Notes: generated by a model from the sequence alone, not told the origin. A DNA stretch of 64,000 bases from Nitrospinota bacterium (GCA_022562795.1 JADFOP010000001.1:62001-126000), one strand, 5' to 3'; shown: positions 14,827 through 25,255, numbered from the stretch's first letter. Translations and numbers: made by a program.

Positions 14827-15764
14827 CGCTTGTAGAGCCGGCGGCCGAGAAGGGTGTGCCAGGAGGTGAAAGGCCCCTCGGTGGTGTCCTCCGCGAGGTG
14901 GCGCTGCATGATGTTTAGCTTGGCATCGAGGTTGTCGACGAAATGGAGAACGAGCGCCTCGAGCGTCATAGGGACTTTCGGGGCGCCGAACTCCGGCTCG
15001 CCCTGGTGGCTGACGATGAGGTGCTCCAGCTTCAGGAGCAGCTCCTCTGGAAAGCCGTCGATCGTCCGGGCGACATCGCGGACCATGTCGCGGCCGAGCA
15101 GGATGTGGCCGATGAGGTGCCCCGCCTCGGTGTAGCTGAAGGTCGGTAGGATGGTCAGCTCCTTAAGCTTCCCGATGTCGTGGCAGACGGCCCCCGCCAC
15201 AAGTAGGCCGCTGTCGAGGCCGGGGTATTTACCGGCGAAGTAGAGGCAGCTCTTGACGACCGAGAGGGTGTGCTCGAGAAAACCACCCAGGACGGAGTGG
15301 TGAATCTTCATCGCCCCGGGGAAGGTCTTAATAGCCTCTCCGTGCTCCTCGCACAGACGCTCAAGCAGGGTGCGGAGCTCTGGGTGGTCCACCTCGGCAA
15401 TGTGGTCCAAGAGCTCGCGCCACATCGCCTCCACGTCGTGCTCCGTCTCGGGAAAAAACCGGGACGGCTCCAGGCCTTCGGCCTGATCGCGCTCCTCGAT
15501 GGGGCGGAGCCTATGGATGGTGAGCTGGAGCTCCTCGTTGTAGGTGCCCACCATCCCCTCGACCTTGATGATCTCCCCCGCCGAAAAGGCTCCTTTAAAA
15601 GCCTCCACCTCGTCCCAACAGACGGCGTTGAGCATGCCGGTTCGGTCCTGGAGGACCAGGCTGAGGAACTCCTCCCCCGATTTCTTGAGCCGGACCTGTT
15701 TGTCTCGGACGAGGAAAAATTCGACGACCTTTTGGCCGTCAGCCAAATCCGCAATCCACGGCAT
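14823..15764 (-). CDS. YhaM-like OB-fold plus HD-domain 3'-5' exoribonuclease
   Basis: The 313-residue protein has an N-terminal OB fold (about 8-90), with VEFFLVRDKQVRLKKSG and VEGMVGTYNEELQLTI typical of nucleic-acid binding. A C-terminal HD phosphohydrolase domain follows, with H165 in GGFLEHTLSVV, H195-D196 in AVCHDIGKLKEL, and H216/H220. This architecture defines the YhaM/CBF1 exoribonuclease family in Firmicutes and relatives. GGAGGGG before ATG 15764 supports the start. It is followed by the M20 gene with a four-base overlap. Confidence 0.86.
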   Translation of the reverse strand: MPWIADLADGQKVVEFFLVRDKQVRLKKSGEEFLSLVLQDRTGMLNAVCWDEVEAFKGAFSAGEIIKVEGMVGTYNEELQLTIHRLRPIEERDQAEGLEPSRFFPETEHDVEAMWRELLDHIAEVDHPELRTLLERLCEEHGEAIKTFPGAMKIHHSVLGGFLEHTLSVVKSCLYFAGKYPGLDSGLLVAGAVCHDIGKLKELTILPTFSYTEAGHLIGHILLGRDMVRDVARTIDGFPEELLLKLEHLIVSHQGEPEFGAPKVPMTLEALVLHFVDNLDAKLNIMQRHLAEDTTEGPFTSWHTLLGRRLYKR

Positions 15765-15868
15765 GTGACCCCTCCTTGTGAACCTTGAACGGTTTCACAA
15801 CCCCTGGTTTCATAGGAGCTCGTCGGTCTCCGGCGAGGTCGGCCATCGAGCCCATCCCTTACGGGAGC

Positions 15869-16282
15869 CTAGCGGATAAAGAAGGTGCCCGAGGATTCAG
15901 CCACCACCGTCCCGTCATCCAGCCGGGCGGTGGCCTCGGCCGTGGCGAATCGGCCGCCAAATCGCTCAACGATCCGAGCTTCGATGTGGAGAGGCTTTCC
16001 CGTGGGGCACGGCTGCTTGAATCGCACCTCCATCCTAACGGTGTAGGCGGTCTCGCCTCGCTGGTAAAAACAGTTCGCCATGAGGTCATCGAGGATGGCC
16101 CCGATTAGGCCGCCGTGGGTGATGCCGTCATAGCCTTGGTGGTAGGGTTGGGGAGTAAAAGTGGAGCGGATGACATCGCCATCCACCGTTAGGGGGATGC
16201 GCAGGCCATCGGAATTATCGGGGCCGCAGACCCAGCAGCGGGCGGCTTCATGCTGGTCGCGATTGGGAGGCCGTCCGGTCAT
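15869..16282 (-). CDS. PaaI-type hotdog thioesterase
   Basis: The 137-residue protein is a single hotdog domain. It has the N-terminal CWVCGPDNSDGLRI region frequent in this subgroup, the catalytic-loop signature GYDGITHGGLIGAILDD, and VRMEVRFKQPCPTGKPL. It should hydrolyse acyl-CoA thioesters; the acyl group is unknown. I chose ATG 16282, which has GGAGG five bases upstream, over ATG 16294. It lies downstream of rplQ on the same strand. Confidence 0.87.
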   Translation of the reverse strand: MTGRPPNRDQHEAARCWVCGPDNSDGLRIPLTVDGDVIRSTFTPQPYHQGYDGITHGGLIGAILDDLMANCFYQRGETAYTVRMEVRFKQPCPTGKPLHIEARIVERFGGRFATAEATARLDDGTVVAESSGTFFIR

Positions 16283-16377
16283 GGGACCCTCCATCTCAGT
16301 TGGAGGCTTAACTTCCCAGGCCGCCGGTGTTATACGATTAAGGCGTCCTCTTAGCCCGCCGCTCGGGGTTCGCCGGC

Positions 16378-16830
16378 TCAGGCGCCCCCGGCCTCTTTCT
16401 TCCTCGTAAGTCCCGCCAGACGCTTCTTGACCTTCTCGCCGGTGCCGCCCTTCTCGGCCCCTCGGGGCAAGACAGGCGTGTCGACGAGCTCGATGACAGC
16501 CATCTCGGCGTTATCGCCCCGTCGAGGGCCTATTCGGACGATCCTTGTGTACCCACCGGGGCGGGTGGCGTAGCGCTCCGCGAGGGGACCAAAGAGGTTT
16601 GCCATGGCTGCCTTGGTTTTGACTACCCGGAGGGCCTGGCGCCGGGCATGGAGCGTGCCCCGCTTTCCGAGGGTGATGAGGCGCTCGGCAACGGGCCGGA
16701 GTTCTTTAGCCTTTGCGGTGGTCGTCTGAATCCTTTCGCGGGCGAGGAGCTCCGTTGCGAGGTTGCGCATGAGGGCCTTACGGTGGGCGCTCGTTCGGTT
16801 GAGCCTGCGACCGGCTTTGAGGTGTCGCAT
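16378..16830 (-). CDS. rplQ: 50S ribosomal protein L17
   Basis: [20 protein letters not shown] at the N-terminus and [16 protein letters not shown] are diagnostic of L17, which sits near the peptide exit tunnel. At 150 residues it is longer than the short (about 127-residue) forms, with a Lys/Gly/Glu-rich tail of about 25 residues. It follows rpoA by 10 bases and is the last gene of the alpha operon and of the whole ribosomal block. Confidence 0.97.
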   Translation of the reverse strand: MRHLKAGRRLNRTSAHRKALMRNLATELLARERIQTTTAKAKELRPVAERLITLGKRGTLHARRQALRVVKTKAAMANLFGPLAERYATRPGGYTRIVRIGPRRGDNAEMAVIELVDTPVLPRGAEKGGTGEKVKKRLAGLTRKKEAGGA

Positions 16831-16840
16831 GAGAGGGGTC

Positions 16841-17866
16841 TCACTCCTCTTCAGTCAACGGGGCCAGTGGCGCCAGCTCATCTGCTTCGAGGTCGACATC
16901 CAGGTCCTCCAGTTTCATACTGAGAGAGAGCCCCATGTCGGTCAGAATATCCTTAATTTCGTTGAGGGATTTGCGCCCGAAGTTGCGGGTCTTGAGCATC
17001 TCGGAGTCGGTCTTTTGGACGAGCTCGGCGATGGTTCTGATATCAGCGTTCTTCAGACAGTTGTACGACCGGACCGAGAGTTCCAACTCCTCAACACTCT
17101 TGCGTAGATTGGTCAGCAAGCGATGGCGCTCTTCGTCGATCGGGGTGGCCACCTCCTCGGGCCCTTCGTCGAAGTTGATGAAAATCTGAAAGTGGTCCTT
17201 GAGAATCTTCGCCGCCTGGGCGATGGCGTCCTCAGGCGTAATCGAGCCGTCAGTCTTCACATCCATGATGAGCTTGTCGTAGTCCGTGTCGTATCCCACC
17301 CGGGTCTTTTCCACGGTGAAGTTGACCTTGAGGACGGGAGAGAAGATGGCATCAATGGGGATGAGCATCGGGTCGCCGTTCTCTTCGACGTTGCGATCAG
17401 CAGGCACGTAGCCACGCCCGATTTTGACCGTCATCTCGATGTTGAGACGACCCTCCTTGTTGAGGGTGGCGATATGGAGGTCGGGATTGAGAATATCCAC
17501 GTGGCCCCCGGTATCTATATCCTTGGCCGTCACCTCGCCCTCACCCTTGGCATCGATAACTATAGTATGCGGTTCATCGCCGTGGAGCCTGACCTTCAGG
17601 CTCTTGAGGTTGAGGATGAGGTCGGTCGTGTCCTCCAAGACCCCTGGAATGGTGGAGAACTCGTGGTAGACCCCATCGATCTTCACCGCTGTGACCGCAG
17701 CGCCCTGTATGGAAGAAAGGAGCGCGCGGCGCAAAGAGTTTCCGATAGTGGTCCCGAAGCCCCGCTCGAAGGGCTCTGCCACGAACTGTCCACTCGTCGG
17801 AGTTAGGGTCGCCCGGTCGCTCTCTAACCTTTTGGGCCGATGGAAGCCTTTCCAGAAATTTTTCAT
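16841..17866 (-). CDS. rpoA: RNA polymerase alpha subunit
   Basis: At 341 residues this is a full-length alpha subunit. The N-terminal dimerisation domain includes [33 protein letters not shown], and a linker near 235-255 leads to the C-terminal DNA/activator-binding domain with [24 protein letters not shown] and [17 protein letters not shown]-like helices. A short acidic tail follows ([16 protein letters not shown]). It sits between rpsD and rplQ as in most bacteria. Confidence 0.98.
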   Translation of the reverse strand: MKNFWKGFHRPKRLESDRATLTPTSGQFVAEPFERGFGTTIGNSLRRALLSSIQGAAVTAVKIDGVYHEFSTIPGVLEDTTDLILNLKSLKVRLHGDEPHTIVIDAKGEGEVTAKDIDTGGHVDILNPDLHIATLNKEGRLNIEMTVKIGRGYVPADRNVEENGDPMLIPIDAIFSPVLKVNFTVEKTRVGYDTDYDKLIMDVKTDGSITPEDAIAQAAKILKDHFQIFINFDEGPEEVATPIDEERHRLLTNLRKSVEELELSVRSYNCLKNADIRTIAELVQKTDSEMLKTRNFGRKSLNEIKDILTDMGLSLSMKLEDLDVDLEADELAPLAPLTEEE

Positions 17867-17927
17867 GGGCTAGCGCCTCCCGTTGGTCGGTCGGAGCCGA
17901 GCGAGCAGCGGCTCCAGGGCCGACTTC

Positions 17928-18554
17928 CTACTTAGAATAAAGCTCGATGATGAGCTGCTCCTGGATATCTTGGTCAATGTCTTCGCGTGCGGGCAGGCTT
18001 AAGACCACCCCGCGTGCCTGCTCCCGGTCGATCTCAAGCCACGCCGGCACCCCCCTGGCATCGACCCGTTCCAAGGCGGTAAGGAAGGCCTCGAGCCGCC
18101 GGCTCTTCTCCTTGACGGCCACCTTGTCGCCCTTGTCGACAATATATGAAGGGATGTTAACCCTGCGGCCGTTGACCAGAAGGTGGTTGTGGCGCACGAG
18201 TTGCCGGGCCTGCTTGCGCGAGTGAGCGAGGCCCAGGCGATATACGACGTTATCGAGCCGCCGTTCAAGGAGGCGCAGCAGGTTCTCGCCGGTGATCCCC
18301 TTTTGGCGGGCAGCTTGATGGTAGTAGTTGCGGAACTGTTTTTCCAGAAGGCCGTATAGGCGCTTGACCTTCTGCTTCTCCCGAAGCCTGAGTCCGTATT
18401 CCGACTGTTTCCGTTGACGCTGGCCGTGCTGGCCCGGCCCATAGCTGCGTCGCTCGAACGCACACTTGTCCGACAAACAGCGCTCCCCTTTGAGGAAGAG
18501 CTTCATTCCCTCCCGCCTGCACAACTTGCAGACACTGTCGATGTAGCGCGCCAC
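17928..18554 (-). CDS. rpsD: 30S ribosomal protein S4
   Basis: The 208-residue protein has an N-terminal zinc-knuckle version of S4 ([15 protein letters not shown]...[11 protein letters not shown] gives C-x2-C...C-x5-C spacing). The S4 RNA-binding domain follows ([34 protein letters not shown]). S4 nucleates 30S assembly and in many bacteria represses its own operon. It stands between rpsK and rpoA. Confidence 0.98.
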   Translation of the reverse strand: MARYIDSVCKLCRREGMKLFLKGERCLSDKCAFERRSYGPGQHGQRQRKQSEYGLRLREKQKVKRLYGLLEKQFRNYYHQAARQKGITGENLLRLLERRLDNVVYRLGLAHSRKQARQLVRHNHLLVNGRRVNIPSYIVDKGDKVAVKEKSRRLEAFLTALERVDARGVPAWLEIDREQARGVVLSLPAREDIDQDIQEQLIIELYSK

Positions 18555-18578
18555 ATTCCCTCCGTTTTGTGAGGCCTT

Positions 18579-18974
18579 CTAGACCCGGCGTCGCTTTGGT
18601 GGTCGGCAGCCGTTGTGGGGAATGGGGGTGACGTCCTTTATGAACTCCACCTCCAAGCCCTGGGCCTGGAGACTTCGAATAGCGGCCTCCCGACCGGAGC
18701 CGGGTCCTTTGACGAAGACCTGAATTTTCTTCATCCCTTGGTCTTTGGCCTTCTTGGCGGCAGCTTCGCCGGCCATCTGGGCGGCGAAGGGGGTGGATTT
18801 CCTCGAGCCCTTGAAACCCTGAGTCCCGGCCGAGGCCCAAGCCACCACATTTCCACTCGGGTCGGTGATAGTAACGATGGTGTTGTTGAAGGTGGATCTG
18901 ATGTGTGCGACGCCTTCGTAGATAATCTTCTTCTCGCGACGCTTGCGTCCACCTTTACGTTTTGGACTCGCCAT
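18579..18974 (-). CDS. rpsK: 30S ribosomal protein S11
   Basis: 131 residues with [33 protein letters not shown] and the C-terminal [16 protein letters not shown], all diagnostic of S11, a platform protein near the mRNA exit site. It lies between rpsM and rpsD. Confidence 0.98.
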   Translation of the reverse strand: MASPKRKGGRKRREKKIIYEGVAHIRSTFNNTIVTITDPSGNVVAWASAGTQGFKGSRKSTPFAAQMAGEAAAKKAKDQGMKKIQVFVKGPGSGREAAIRSLQAQGLEVEFIKDVTPIPHNGCRPPKRRRV

Positions 18975-18988
18975 AGCTCAGCTCACTT

Positions 18989-19360
18989 TCACTTTTTCCG
19001 CTTCGCCCCAACGGTCCGTCGGGGACCCTTGCACGTTCGGGCGTTGGTGGAGGTCCGCTGCCCCCGAACGGGGAGGCCGCGTCGGTGGCGCAGCCCTCGG
19101 TAAGAGCCGATGTCCATGAGGCGCTTGATATTCATGGAGACCTCACGCCTGAGGTCGCCCTCGACGTGATGCTGCGCAGCAATGATGTCCCGCAACTTGG
19201 TGACTTCCTCGTCGGTGAGATCCTTCGCCCGGGTGTCTGGGTTGACCTCAGCTTGAGCGATAATCTTATTGCTTACCGTGCGCCCGATGCCGTAGATGTA
19301 GGTGAGCGCAATCTCTATACGCTTGTTGCTCGGGACGTCGACTCCTGCAATTCGTGCCAA
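18989..19360 (-). CDS. rpsM: 30S ribosomal protein S13
   Basis: The 123-residue protein begins [20 protein letters not shown] and ends with the basic tail [23 protein letters not shown] that contacts the P-site tRNA. Standard length and position, 24 bases after rpmJ. Confidence 0.98.
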   Translation of the reverse strand: MARIAGVDVPSNKRIEIALTYIYGIGRTVSNKIIAQAEVNPDTRAKDLTDEEVTKLRDIIAAQHHVEGDLRREVSMNIKRLMDIGSYRGLRHRRGLPVRGQRTSTNARTCKGPRRTVGAKRKK

Positions 19361-19384
19361 GGCGACACCTCCCCCCTTAGGCCT

Positions 19385-19498
19385 TTAGCCTTGCCTCTGC
19401 TTATGTCTCGGATTCGGGCAATCGATCCGCACGACTTTCCCCCGCCGAATGACCTTGCACTGGCGACAAATGGGCTTAACTGATGCCTTTACCTTCAC
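19385..19498 (-). CDS. rpmJ: 50S ribosomal protein L36
   Basis: This 37-residue gene starts with GTG 19498 and ends at TAA 19385. The protein begins [15 protein letters not shown] and ends [11 protein letters not shown], retaining the CxxC...C-x4-H zinc ligands of the C+ form of L36. It lies in its usual place between infA and rpsM. Confidence 0.96.
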   Translation of the reverse strand: MKVKASVKPICRQCKVIRRGKVVRIDCPNPRHKQRQG

Positions 19499-19530
19499 CG
19501 CGTCTCACCTTCGAAGCTCGGGGCCTCTAC

Positions 19531-19752
19531 CTACTTATACCGATATGTGATACGGCCCCGGGTTAGGTCATAGGGCGAAAGCTCCACCTTGACCCGGTCG
19601 CCGGGCAGGATGCGTATATAATGCATCCGCATCTTTCCAGAGATATGGGCCAGCACACGATGGCCGTTGTCGAGCTCAACCCGAAACATGGCGTTCGGCA
19701 GCGGTTCGATGACCGTTGCCTCAGCCTCGATGGCCTTCTCTTTCTGGCTCAT
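19531..19752 (-). CDS. infA: Translation initiation factor IF-1
   Basis: The 73-residue OB-fold protein starts at ATG 19752 ([16 protein letters not shown]) and contains [25 protein letters not shown] and the end [11 protein letters not shown], diagnostic of IF-1, which blocks the A site during initiation. Open frame continues 39 codons upstream into map, but that part is unrelated. It is nine bases from map. Confidence 0.97.
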   Translation of the reverse strand: MSQKEKAIEAEATVIEPLPNAMFRVELDNGHRVLAHISGKMRMHYIRILPGDRVKVELSPYDLTRGRITYRYK

Positions 19753-19760
19753 AGCAGTCT

Positions 19761-20525
19761 TTATCCCCCCCCGTCCATCTGGGTGAGAATTTCCGTACCG
19801 TTGTTCGTAATGGCGACGGTGTGCTCGAAGTGGGCAGATAGGCTCCGGTCCGCCGTCACCACTGTCCACTTGTCGTCCAGCGTGCGAACGTCGTGCGTCC
19901 CGGCGTTGACCATCGGCTCGATAGCCAAGACCATGCCCGGCCGCAACGTGGGCCCTTGGCCCGGAGGGCCGAAGTTCGGCACCTGGGGGGCCTCGTGGAG
20001 GTGGGCCCCGATCCCATGGCCCACAAACGCCCGGACGACGAAGTAGCCCGCTCCTTCTGCGTGTTGCTGGATGGCGTGGGAGATGTCGCCCAAATGGGCT
20101 CCCTCCTTAGCCTGAGCTATCCCATTGTATAGGCTCTCGCGGGCTATGCGCAACAGACGTTGTGCCTCGTCGCTCACCTCTCCCACCGGCACGGTTAGGG
20201 CCCCATCCCCGTAGTAGCCGTCCTTCAAGACACCAAAGTCGAGGCTGACGATGTCGCCTTCCTCAAGGCGTCGGGATGACGATGGGATGCCGTGGACGAC
20301 CTCTTCGTTGATCGAGACGCAGACGCTGGCCGGAAACCCTCGGTATCCCTTAAAAGCCGCCACTGCCCCGTGCTTTGTAACACAGGACTCGGCCAGCCGA
20401 TCGAGCTCGATGGTTGTCCTGCCGGGCTGTATAGCCTCGGAGAGTCGCTGAAGGGTCTCGGCCACCAAGCGAGAGCTTGCCCGGATCTTCTCGATCTCGG
20501 CCTTAGACTTATATACGATATTCAT
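19761..20525 (-). CDS. map: Methionine aminopeptidase, type I
   Basis: The 254-residue enzyme removes N-terminal formyl-free methionine. The five metal ligands are readable: D in [14 protein letters not shown] (two aspartates), H in [13 protein letters not shown] in LAIEPMV, and E in [14 protein letters not shown]. The catalytic-site histidine lies in [23 protein letters not shown]. Its ATG overlaps the adk stop (TAATG), so translation is coupled to adk. Confidence 0.97.
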   Translation of the reverse strand: MNIVYKSKAEIEKIRASSRLVAETLQRLSEAIQPGRTTIELDRLAESCVTKHGAVAAFKGYRGFPASVCVSINEEVVHGIPSSSRRLEEGDIVSLDFGVLKDGYYGDGALTVPVGEVSDEAQRLLRIARESLYNGIAQAKEGAHLGDISHAIQQHAEGAGYFVVRAFVGHGIGAHLHEAPQVPNFGPPGQGPTLRPGMVLAIEPMVNAGTHDVRTLDDKWTVVTADRSLSAHFEHTVAITNNGTEILTQMDGGG

Positions 20526-21181
20526 TAACGTCCTTCCACGACTCCGAGGATTGAATAAAAAATTTCCTCGATATCGCCTGTGCCGGCGATGTTTCTCAGC
20601 AAACCCCGCTTTTCGTAATAGGCAATAAGAGGGGCCGTCTGCTCCCTGTAGACCTTCAGTCGCGTTCTGACGGTCTCTTCCTGGTCGTCCTTGCGCTGGA
20701 TAATCTCACCACCGCATTTATCGCACACCCCTTGGACGTTCGGGGGGCTGAAGGTCACGTGGTAGGGCTCCTGGCAATCCTTACAGGTCCTTCTCCCGGC
20801 GAGGCGGCGAATGAGCTCGTCGTCGCCCACCTCAATATTCACGACATGGTCGATCGCGCTTCCCAGCTGCTCCAAGGTCTCGGCGAGGGCGTTGGCCTGG
20901 ACCTCTGTGCGCGGAAAGCCGTCTAGGATGTAGCCCGCCTGACTATCGGGCTGCTGGAGCCGCTCTTCGATAATGCCGATGACGACCTGGTTGGGAACGA
21001 GGTCACCTCGCTCCATGTAGCCCTGAGCCTCCTTGCCTAATGGCGTGACATCCTTGACTGCCTGCCGGAGGATATCCCCGGTGGAAATTTGTGGGATGCT
21101 GCACTTATCCGCCACCAGCTTGGCCTGGGTGCCTTTGCCCGCGCCTGGCGGGCCCAAAAAAATCAGGTTCATGTGCTCCAC
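20525..21181 (-). CDS. adk: Adenylate kinase with zinc-binding lid
   Basis: The 218-residue enzyme interconverts ATP, AMP and ADP. The P-loop is GPPGAGKGTQ, and the NMP-binding helix contains STGDILR. The long lid carries four cysteines (CKDC ... CDKCGG), so it belongs to the zinc-stabilised form. The GTG at 21181 has AGGGA six bases upstream; ATG 21172 (MNLIFLGPP) is the usual family start and remains possible. It follows secY by 16 bases. Confidence 0.97.
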   Translation of the reverse strand: MEHMNLIFLGPPGAGKGTQAKLVADKCSIPQISTGDILRQAVKDVTPLGKEAQGYMERGDLVPNQVVIGIIEERLQQPDSQAGYILDGFPRTEVQANALAETLEQLGSAIDHVVNIEVGDDELIRRLAGRRTCKDCQEPYHVTFSPPNVQGVCDKCGGEIIQRKDDQEETVRTRLKVYREQTAPLIAYYEKRGLLRNIAGTGDIEEIFYSILGVVEGR

Positions 21182-21197
21182 GTCGCTTCCCTGCGCC

Positions 21198-22502
21198 TCA
21201 TCGTCGACCCTTCATGCGCCCTTTGCGCATTAGCCCCTCGTAGTGCCGCATTACGAGGTGGGACTCTATCTGCGCCATCGTGTCCATCGCTACCCCGACA
21301 ACGATGAGCAGCCCCGTCCCTCCGAAGAAAAACGGGACGTTCATGTAGGCCCGCAGGTAGTCTGGCAGCAGAACGATGGCCGTTAAATAAATGGCGCCGA
21401 CGAAGGTCAGGCGGGTTAGTAGCCGGTCGATGTGCTCGGCGGTGCGCCTCCCTGGTCGGATGCCGGGCACGAACCCTCCGTACTTCTTAAAGTTATCAGC
21501 CACCTCGACGGGGTTGAAGATAATTGCCGTGTAAAAGTAACAGAAAAAGAAGATTAGACCCGCCGTCAAGAGTGTGTATGACAGGGTGGCGGGGGTCAGG
21601 AATCCAGAGATCGACTGGAGCCACTCCGAGTTGGAGAACTGGAGGATGGAGGCCGGGAAGAGCAGGACGCTCGAGGCGAAAATTGGCGGGATGACGCCGG
21701 AGGTGTTGACTTTCAGGGGCAGGTGGGTCGAGGTCCCGCCGTACATTCGGCGGCCCACCACGCGCTTGGCATACTGGATGGGGACACGCCTCTGGCCCGA
21801 CTCGAAAAACACGATGATCGCAACGACCGCAAGCATTATAGCCACGAGCGCCACGATGAGCATGGGCGATAGGATGCCCTCGGAGGCGAGTGTGGCCGTG
21901 GTGCCTATGGCTGAGGGCATTTGAGCCACGATGCCGGCAAAGATGATGAGGCTGATGCCGTTTCCGATCCCGCGCTCGGTAATCTGCTCGCCGAGCCACA
22001 TGATGAATGCCGTGCCCGCCGTTAGAGTGGTCATGGTCATCAGACGGAATCCCCAGCCGGGATTGGGAACCACGGAGGTCCCGCCCACGGAGAACTGCTC
22101 AAGCCCGACGGAGATTCCTAAGCTCTGGACTAAGGCTAGCAGGACTGTTCCGTACCGGGTGTATTGGGTGATCTTTTTTCGGCCGGCATCGCCCTCTTTC
22201 TTGAGCTGCTCCAGATGCGGGATCACGACCGTAAGCAGCTCTAGAATAATGGAGGCGCTGATGTACGGCATGATCCCCAGGGCGAAGACGCTGAAGCGGC
22301 TTAGCGCGCCGCCGGTAAACATGTCAAAGAACGCGAGGATGTTGGCCTGCTGCTGTTCGAAGAAGGAGGCCAGTAGAGACCCGTCGACCCCGGGAGTGGG
22401 CACATGCGTTCCGATCCGAAAGACGGTTAGCAGTGCGAAGGTGAAGAGCAACCGGTTCCTCAGCTCCGGAATCTTGAAGATGTTTTGAAAGCTCTCGCGC
22501 AC
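21198..22502 (-). CDS. secY: Protein translocase subunit SecY
   Basis: The 434-residue, ten-helix channel protein forms the SecYEG pore in the inner membrane. Family signs are RIGTHVPTPGVDG in the first periplasmic loop, GIMPYISASIILELL, GERGIGNG-like ITERGIGNGISLIIFAGI, the loop YAKRVVGRRMYGG..THLPLKVN that binds SecA or the ribosome, and the C-terminal cytosolic GLMRKGRMKGRR. It lies between rplO and adk, the usual spc-operon place. Confidence 0.98.
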   Translation of the reverse strand: MRESFQNIFKIPELRNRLLFTFALLTVFRIGTHVPTPGVDGSLLASFFEQQQANILAFFDMFTGGALSRFSVFALGIMPYISASIILELLTVVIPHLEQLKKEGDAGRKKITQYTRYGTVLLALVQSLGISVGLEQFSVGGTSVVPNPGWGFRLMTMTTLTAGTAFIMWLGEQITERGIGNGISLIIFAGIVAQMPSAIGTTATLASEGILSPMLIVALVAIMLAVVAIIVFFESGQRRVPIQYAKRVVGRRMYGGTSTHLPLKVNTSGVIPPIFASSVLLFPASILQFSNSEWLQSISGFLTPATLSYTLLTAGLIFFFCYFYTAIIFNPVEVADNFKKYGGFVPGIRPGRRTAEHIDRLLTRLTFVGAIYLTAIVLLPDYLRAYMNVPFFFGGTGLLIVVGVAMDTMAQIESHLVMRHYEGLMRKGRMKGRR

Positions 22503-22503
22503 G

Positions 22504-22944
22504 TTACAGCCTTACCACATCGCCGCCAGCGGCGGTGATCTTCTCCGCTGCGGTCTTGGTAAACTTATGGGCATGGACGGTCAGCCGCTTTGAGAGCGCT
22601 CCGTCGCCCAGAATCTTCACCCCGTCCCGAAGCTTCCTAATGAGTCGCTCCTCCACGAGACGCTCGGGGGTGACCTCTTCGCCGTCGTTGAAGCGGTTGA
22701 GAGCCTCCAGGTGCACGAGTGAATACCGCTTCTTGAAGATATTGGTGAAGCCCCTCTTGGGCACCCGTCGCTGGAGGGGCATCTGGCCGCCCTCGAACCA
22801 GGGCGGGATGCTGGCGCCGCTGCGGGACTTTTGGCCTTTAGTGCCGCGCCCGCAGGTTTTGCCCTTGCCGCTGCCCGGCCCCCGGCCGACCCTCATCGGG
22901 GAGCGCTTCGCGCCAGGAGGGGGCTTCAGACGACCCAGCATCAC
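22504..22944 (-). CDS. rplO: 50S ribosomal protein L15
   Basis: 146 residues with the glycine-rich N-terminal tail [25 protein letters not shown], followed by [20 protein letters not shown], both typical of L15. It starts within the last codon of rpmD (four-base overlap) and ends one base before secY. Confidence 0.98.
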   Translation of the reverse strand: MMLGRLKPPPGAKRSPMRVGRGPGSGKGKTCGRGTKGQKSRSGASIPPWFEGGQMPLQRRVPKRGFTNIFKKRYSLVHLEALNRFNDGEEVTPERLVEERLIRKLRDGVKILGDGALSKRLTVHAHKFTKTAAEKITAAGGDVVRL

Positions 22945-23147
22945 TCCATCACCTCGACGTCAACCATGTGAATGACCTTGTTTACCATGCCACGAATCTC
23001 ACGAGTATCGCCCCGAATGACGGTTTGGTGGAGCTTCTTCAACCCAAGGCCCCGGAGCACCTTCTCTTGCTTCTCCGGCCGCCCGATGGGGCTTCGCCGC
23101 AATGTAATTTTGAGCCGTCCCAAAGCCACAGCCCTCGATTGCCTCAC
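22941..23147 (-). CDS. rpmD: 50S ribosomal protein L30
   Basis: 68 residues with [33 protein letters not shown], the typical L30 core, and [12 protein letters not shown] at the end. It is tightly packed between rpsE and rplO. Confidence 0.96.
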   Translation of the reverse strand: MRQSRAVALGRLKITLRRSPIGRPEKQEKVLRGLGLKKLHQTVIRGDTREIRGMVNKVIHMVDVEVME

Positions 23148-23148
23148 G

Positions 23149-23658
23149 CTACGAGCGTAGCCGCTCGATGGGTATGCCCCGTTCGGCGGCGACGGTCTCA
23201 GCGTTTCGCATCGACTGCAGACCCTGCATGGTCGCCTTGACCATGTTGTTGGGATTGTTGGAACCCAAGCTCTTGGTCAAGATATCCCGGACCCCCAGAC
23301 AGTCGAGAACCGCCCGCACGGGACCGCCCGCGATGACCCCCGTACCCTTGGAGGCTGGCTTCAGCAGAACCTGGCCTGCCGAGAACCTACCTATCACGGC
23401 GTGGGGGATGGTCCCGCCTACCAGCGGAATCTCCACAATAGACCTCTTGGCCTTCTCAATCCCCTTCCGGATGGCTTCTGGCACTTCATTGGCCTTGCCC
23501 ATGGCCACGCCCACCCGGCCTGCCTGGTCGCCAACAGCCACGAGGGCGGTGAAGCGAAAGCGTCTGCCACCCTTGACGACCTTGGCCACCCGATTGATGT
23601 AGATTATCTTATCGATCAGCTCTGCGTGTTCGGCCTCGGACTTACGGTTGCGCGCCAT
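23149..23658 (-). CDS. rpsE: 30S ribosomal protein S5
   Basis: The 169-residue protein starts at ATG 23658 with GGAGG six bases upstream. Signatures are [43 protein letters not shown] and the C-terminal [18 protein letters not shown]5 helps mRNA unwinding and decoding fidelity. Open frame upstream of 23658 overlaps rplR and was rejected. Confidence 0.98.
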   Translation of the reverse strand: MARNRKSEAEHAELIDKIIYINRVAKVVKGGRRFRFTALVAVGDQAGRVGVAMGKANEVPEAIRKGIEKAKRSIVEIPLVGGTIPHAVIGRFSAGQVLLKPASKGTGVIAGGPVRAVLDCLGVRDILTKSLGSNNPNNMVKATMQGLQSMRNAETVAAERGIPIERLRS

Positions 23659-23669
23659 AACCACCCTCC

Positions 23670-24044
23670 CTAGAAGGTGAGGCCCTTCTCGCGGGCCGCA
23701 TCGGCTAATGCCTTGACCCTGCCATGGTATAGAAAACCGTTGCGGTCGAAAACGACGGTCGTGATTCCCTGGGCGGCGGCCTTCTCCGCGATTATGCGCC
23801 CGACGGTCTTGGCTGCAGCAACGTTTCCGCCCCAAGTCTGCTCAGCCCGGAAGGCCTCTTCCCTGGAGGAGGCCGCAGCGAGGGTCCTGCCGGCGTTGTC
23901 GTCGATGAGCTGAGCGTAAATGTTCTTTGCGCTACGAAATACGGTCAGCCGTGGGCGTTCCGAAGTGCCGCGCACCTTCTTGCCGACCCTTTTGGCGCGG
24001 GCGAGTCTGGCCTCGCGTTTGGCTTTCGCACGATCATACGCCAC
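23670..24044 (-). CDS. rplR: 50S ribosomal protein L18
   Basis: 124 residues with [26 protein letters not shown] and [18 protein letters not shown]...[24 protein letters not shown], diagnostic of the 5S rRNA-binding protein L18. It lies between rplF and rpsE. Confidence 0.98.
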   Translation of the reverse strand: MAYDRAKAKREARLARAKRVGKKVRGTSERPRLTVFRSAKNIYAQLIDDNAGRTLAAASSREEAFRAEQTWGGNVAAAKTVGRIIAEKAAAQGITTVVFDRNGFLYHGRVKALADAAREKGLTF

Positions 24045-24062
24045 GGCGTCTACCTCATCTCC

Positions 24063-24599
24063 CTAGACGGCGGTCTTGCCCACCTTCCGCCGGAGGATCT
24101 CGCCCACGTACCGGATCCCCTTGCCCTTGTATGGTTCCGGCTTCCGGAAGGCCCGAATCTCCGCCGCCACCTGACCCACCATTTGCTTGTCGATGCCCCG
24201 GACGATAATGATATCACGCCCCGAGAGCTCAAACTCGATGGTATCTGGGGCCTCATAAACAATCGGATGGGAATAGCCCAGATGCAGGGTAAGGGTCGTC
24301 TCCTCGAGCATCGCCCGGTAGCCCATGCCATGAATCTCAAGCCGCTTCTCAAAGCCCTTCGTCACGCCTTCGACCATGTTCGCCACCAGGCTGCGGGTCA
24401 GGCCGTGGAGGGCTCGGTGGGTCCGCTCGTCGGAGGGCCGCTCGACCCTAAGGACACTGTCATCGCGGGCAATACGAATATCGCGGTGAATGGCTTGGTT
24501 GAGAGTGCCCTTGGGACCTTTCACGGTGACGCTCCCAGGCTCAAGGGAAACCTCTACCCCTTCGGGAATCTCGATGGGCCGCAATCCTACGCGGGACAT
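24063..24599 (-). CDS. rplF: 50S ribosomal protein L6
   Basis: 178 residues with the duplicated L6 fold. The start is [20 protein letters not shown], and the C-terminal signature is [15 protein letters not shown] with basic residues after it. L6 supports the GTPase-associated centre. Standard position after rpsH. Confidence 0.98.
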   Translation of the reverse strand: MSRVGLRPIEIPEGVEVSLEPGSVTVKGPKGTLNQAIHRDIRIARDDSVLRVERPSDERTHRALHGLTRSLVANMVEGVTKGFEKRLEIHGMGYRAMLEETTLTLHLGYSHPIVYEAPDTIEFELSGRDIIIVRGIDKQMVGQVAAEIRAFRKPEPYKGKGIRYVGEILRRKVGKTAV

Positions 24600-24614
24600 T
24601 CCGGGCTCCTTCCC

Positions 24615-25019
24615 TTACCAGATCTCGCACATCACCTCGCCACCGATCCGCTGGCGGCGACACTCGCGGTCGGCCATGAGGCCGCGGGAGGTGGTGAGGA
24701 TAGCAGTTCCCAAGCCGTTTAGGACCCGGGGTACCTCATCGGCCTTGACGTATCTGCGCCTGCCGGGTTTGCTGATGCGCTTGATGCCGCGGATGACGTT
24801 TTGCCCCCCACCCTCGTCGATGTACTTGAACTCTATGTGCAACATATCGTGCTTGTCCCCCTGGATGGCCTTGAAATCCTTGATGTAGCCCTCATCCTTT
24901 AGAATTTCGGCGACGCGCATCTTGAGCTTACTCTTAGGGATGGCCACATAGGTGTGCTTGGCCATAATGGCGTTTCGGATTCGAGTGAGCATATCCGCAA
25001 TGGGGTCGGTCATAACCAT
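24615..25019 (-). CDS. rpsH: 30S ribosomal protein S8
   Basis: 134 residues starting [17 protein letters not shown] and ending [33 protein letters not shown], the S8 16S-rRNA binding surface. In enterobacteria S8 represses its operon; no clear target was sought beyond the gene. It follows the zinc-form S14. Confidence 0.98.
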   Translation of the reverse strand: MVMTDPIADMLTRIRNAIMAKHTYVAIPKSKLKMRVAEILKDEGYIKDFKAIQGDKHDMLHIEFKYIDEGGGQNVIRGIKRISKPGRRRYVKADEVPRVLNGLGTAILTTSRGLMADRECRRQRIGGEVMCEIW

Positions 25020-25049
25020 TCGCCGGCAGTCCTCTCTAGATAAGTCGCC

Positions 25050-25235
25050 TTACCAGCTCGCCTTGATCACGCCAGGGATCTCGCCCCGAAGGGCCCTCAT
25101 TCGAAAGCATATGCGACACATCTGGAATTTCCTAAGAAAAGCCCTCGCCCTCCCGCACAGGGGACATCGGTTGTAGCGGCGGACCTTGAACTTGGGTTCC
25201 CGCCTGGCCTTGGCAATTAGCGATTTCTTTGCCAC
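25050..25235 (-). CDS. rpsN: 30S ribosomal protein S14, zinc-binding type Z
   Basis: The 61-residue protein has [22 protein letters not shown], two CxxC pairs that hold zinc, which marks the short type Z S14. GTG 25235 gives the canonical length and has AGGAG six bases upstream; ATG 25238 is one codon earlier. No zinc-free paralogue is seen in the window. Confidence 0.96.
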   Translation of the reverse strand: MAKKSLIAKARREPKFKVRRYNRCPLCGRARAFLRKFQMCRICFRMRALRGEIPGVIKASW

Positions 25236-25255
25236 CATTTTCTCCTGCGGAGAGC

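Noticed and set aside
16295-16377. Terminator after rplQ
   Set aside because: GC-rich complementary stretches exist, but the stem is imperfect and no T-run follows.
19753-19869. N-terminal extension of IF-1
   Set aside because: It overlaps the end of map and lies outside the conserved IF-1 domain, which begins at ATG 19752.
23659-23835. N-terminal extension of S5
   Set aside because: The extra 59 residues overlap rplR and do not resemble any S5. ATG 23658 has GGAGG at proper distance.
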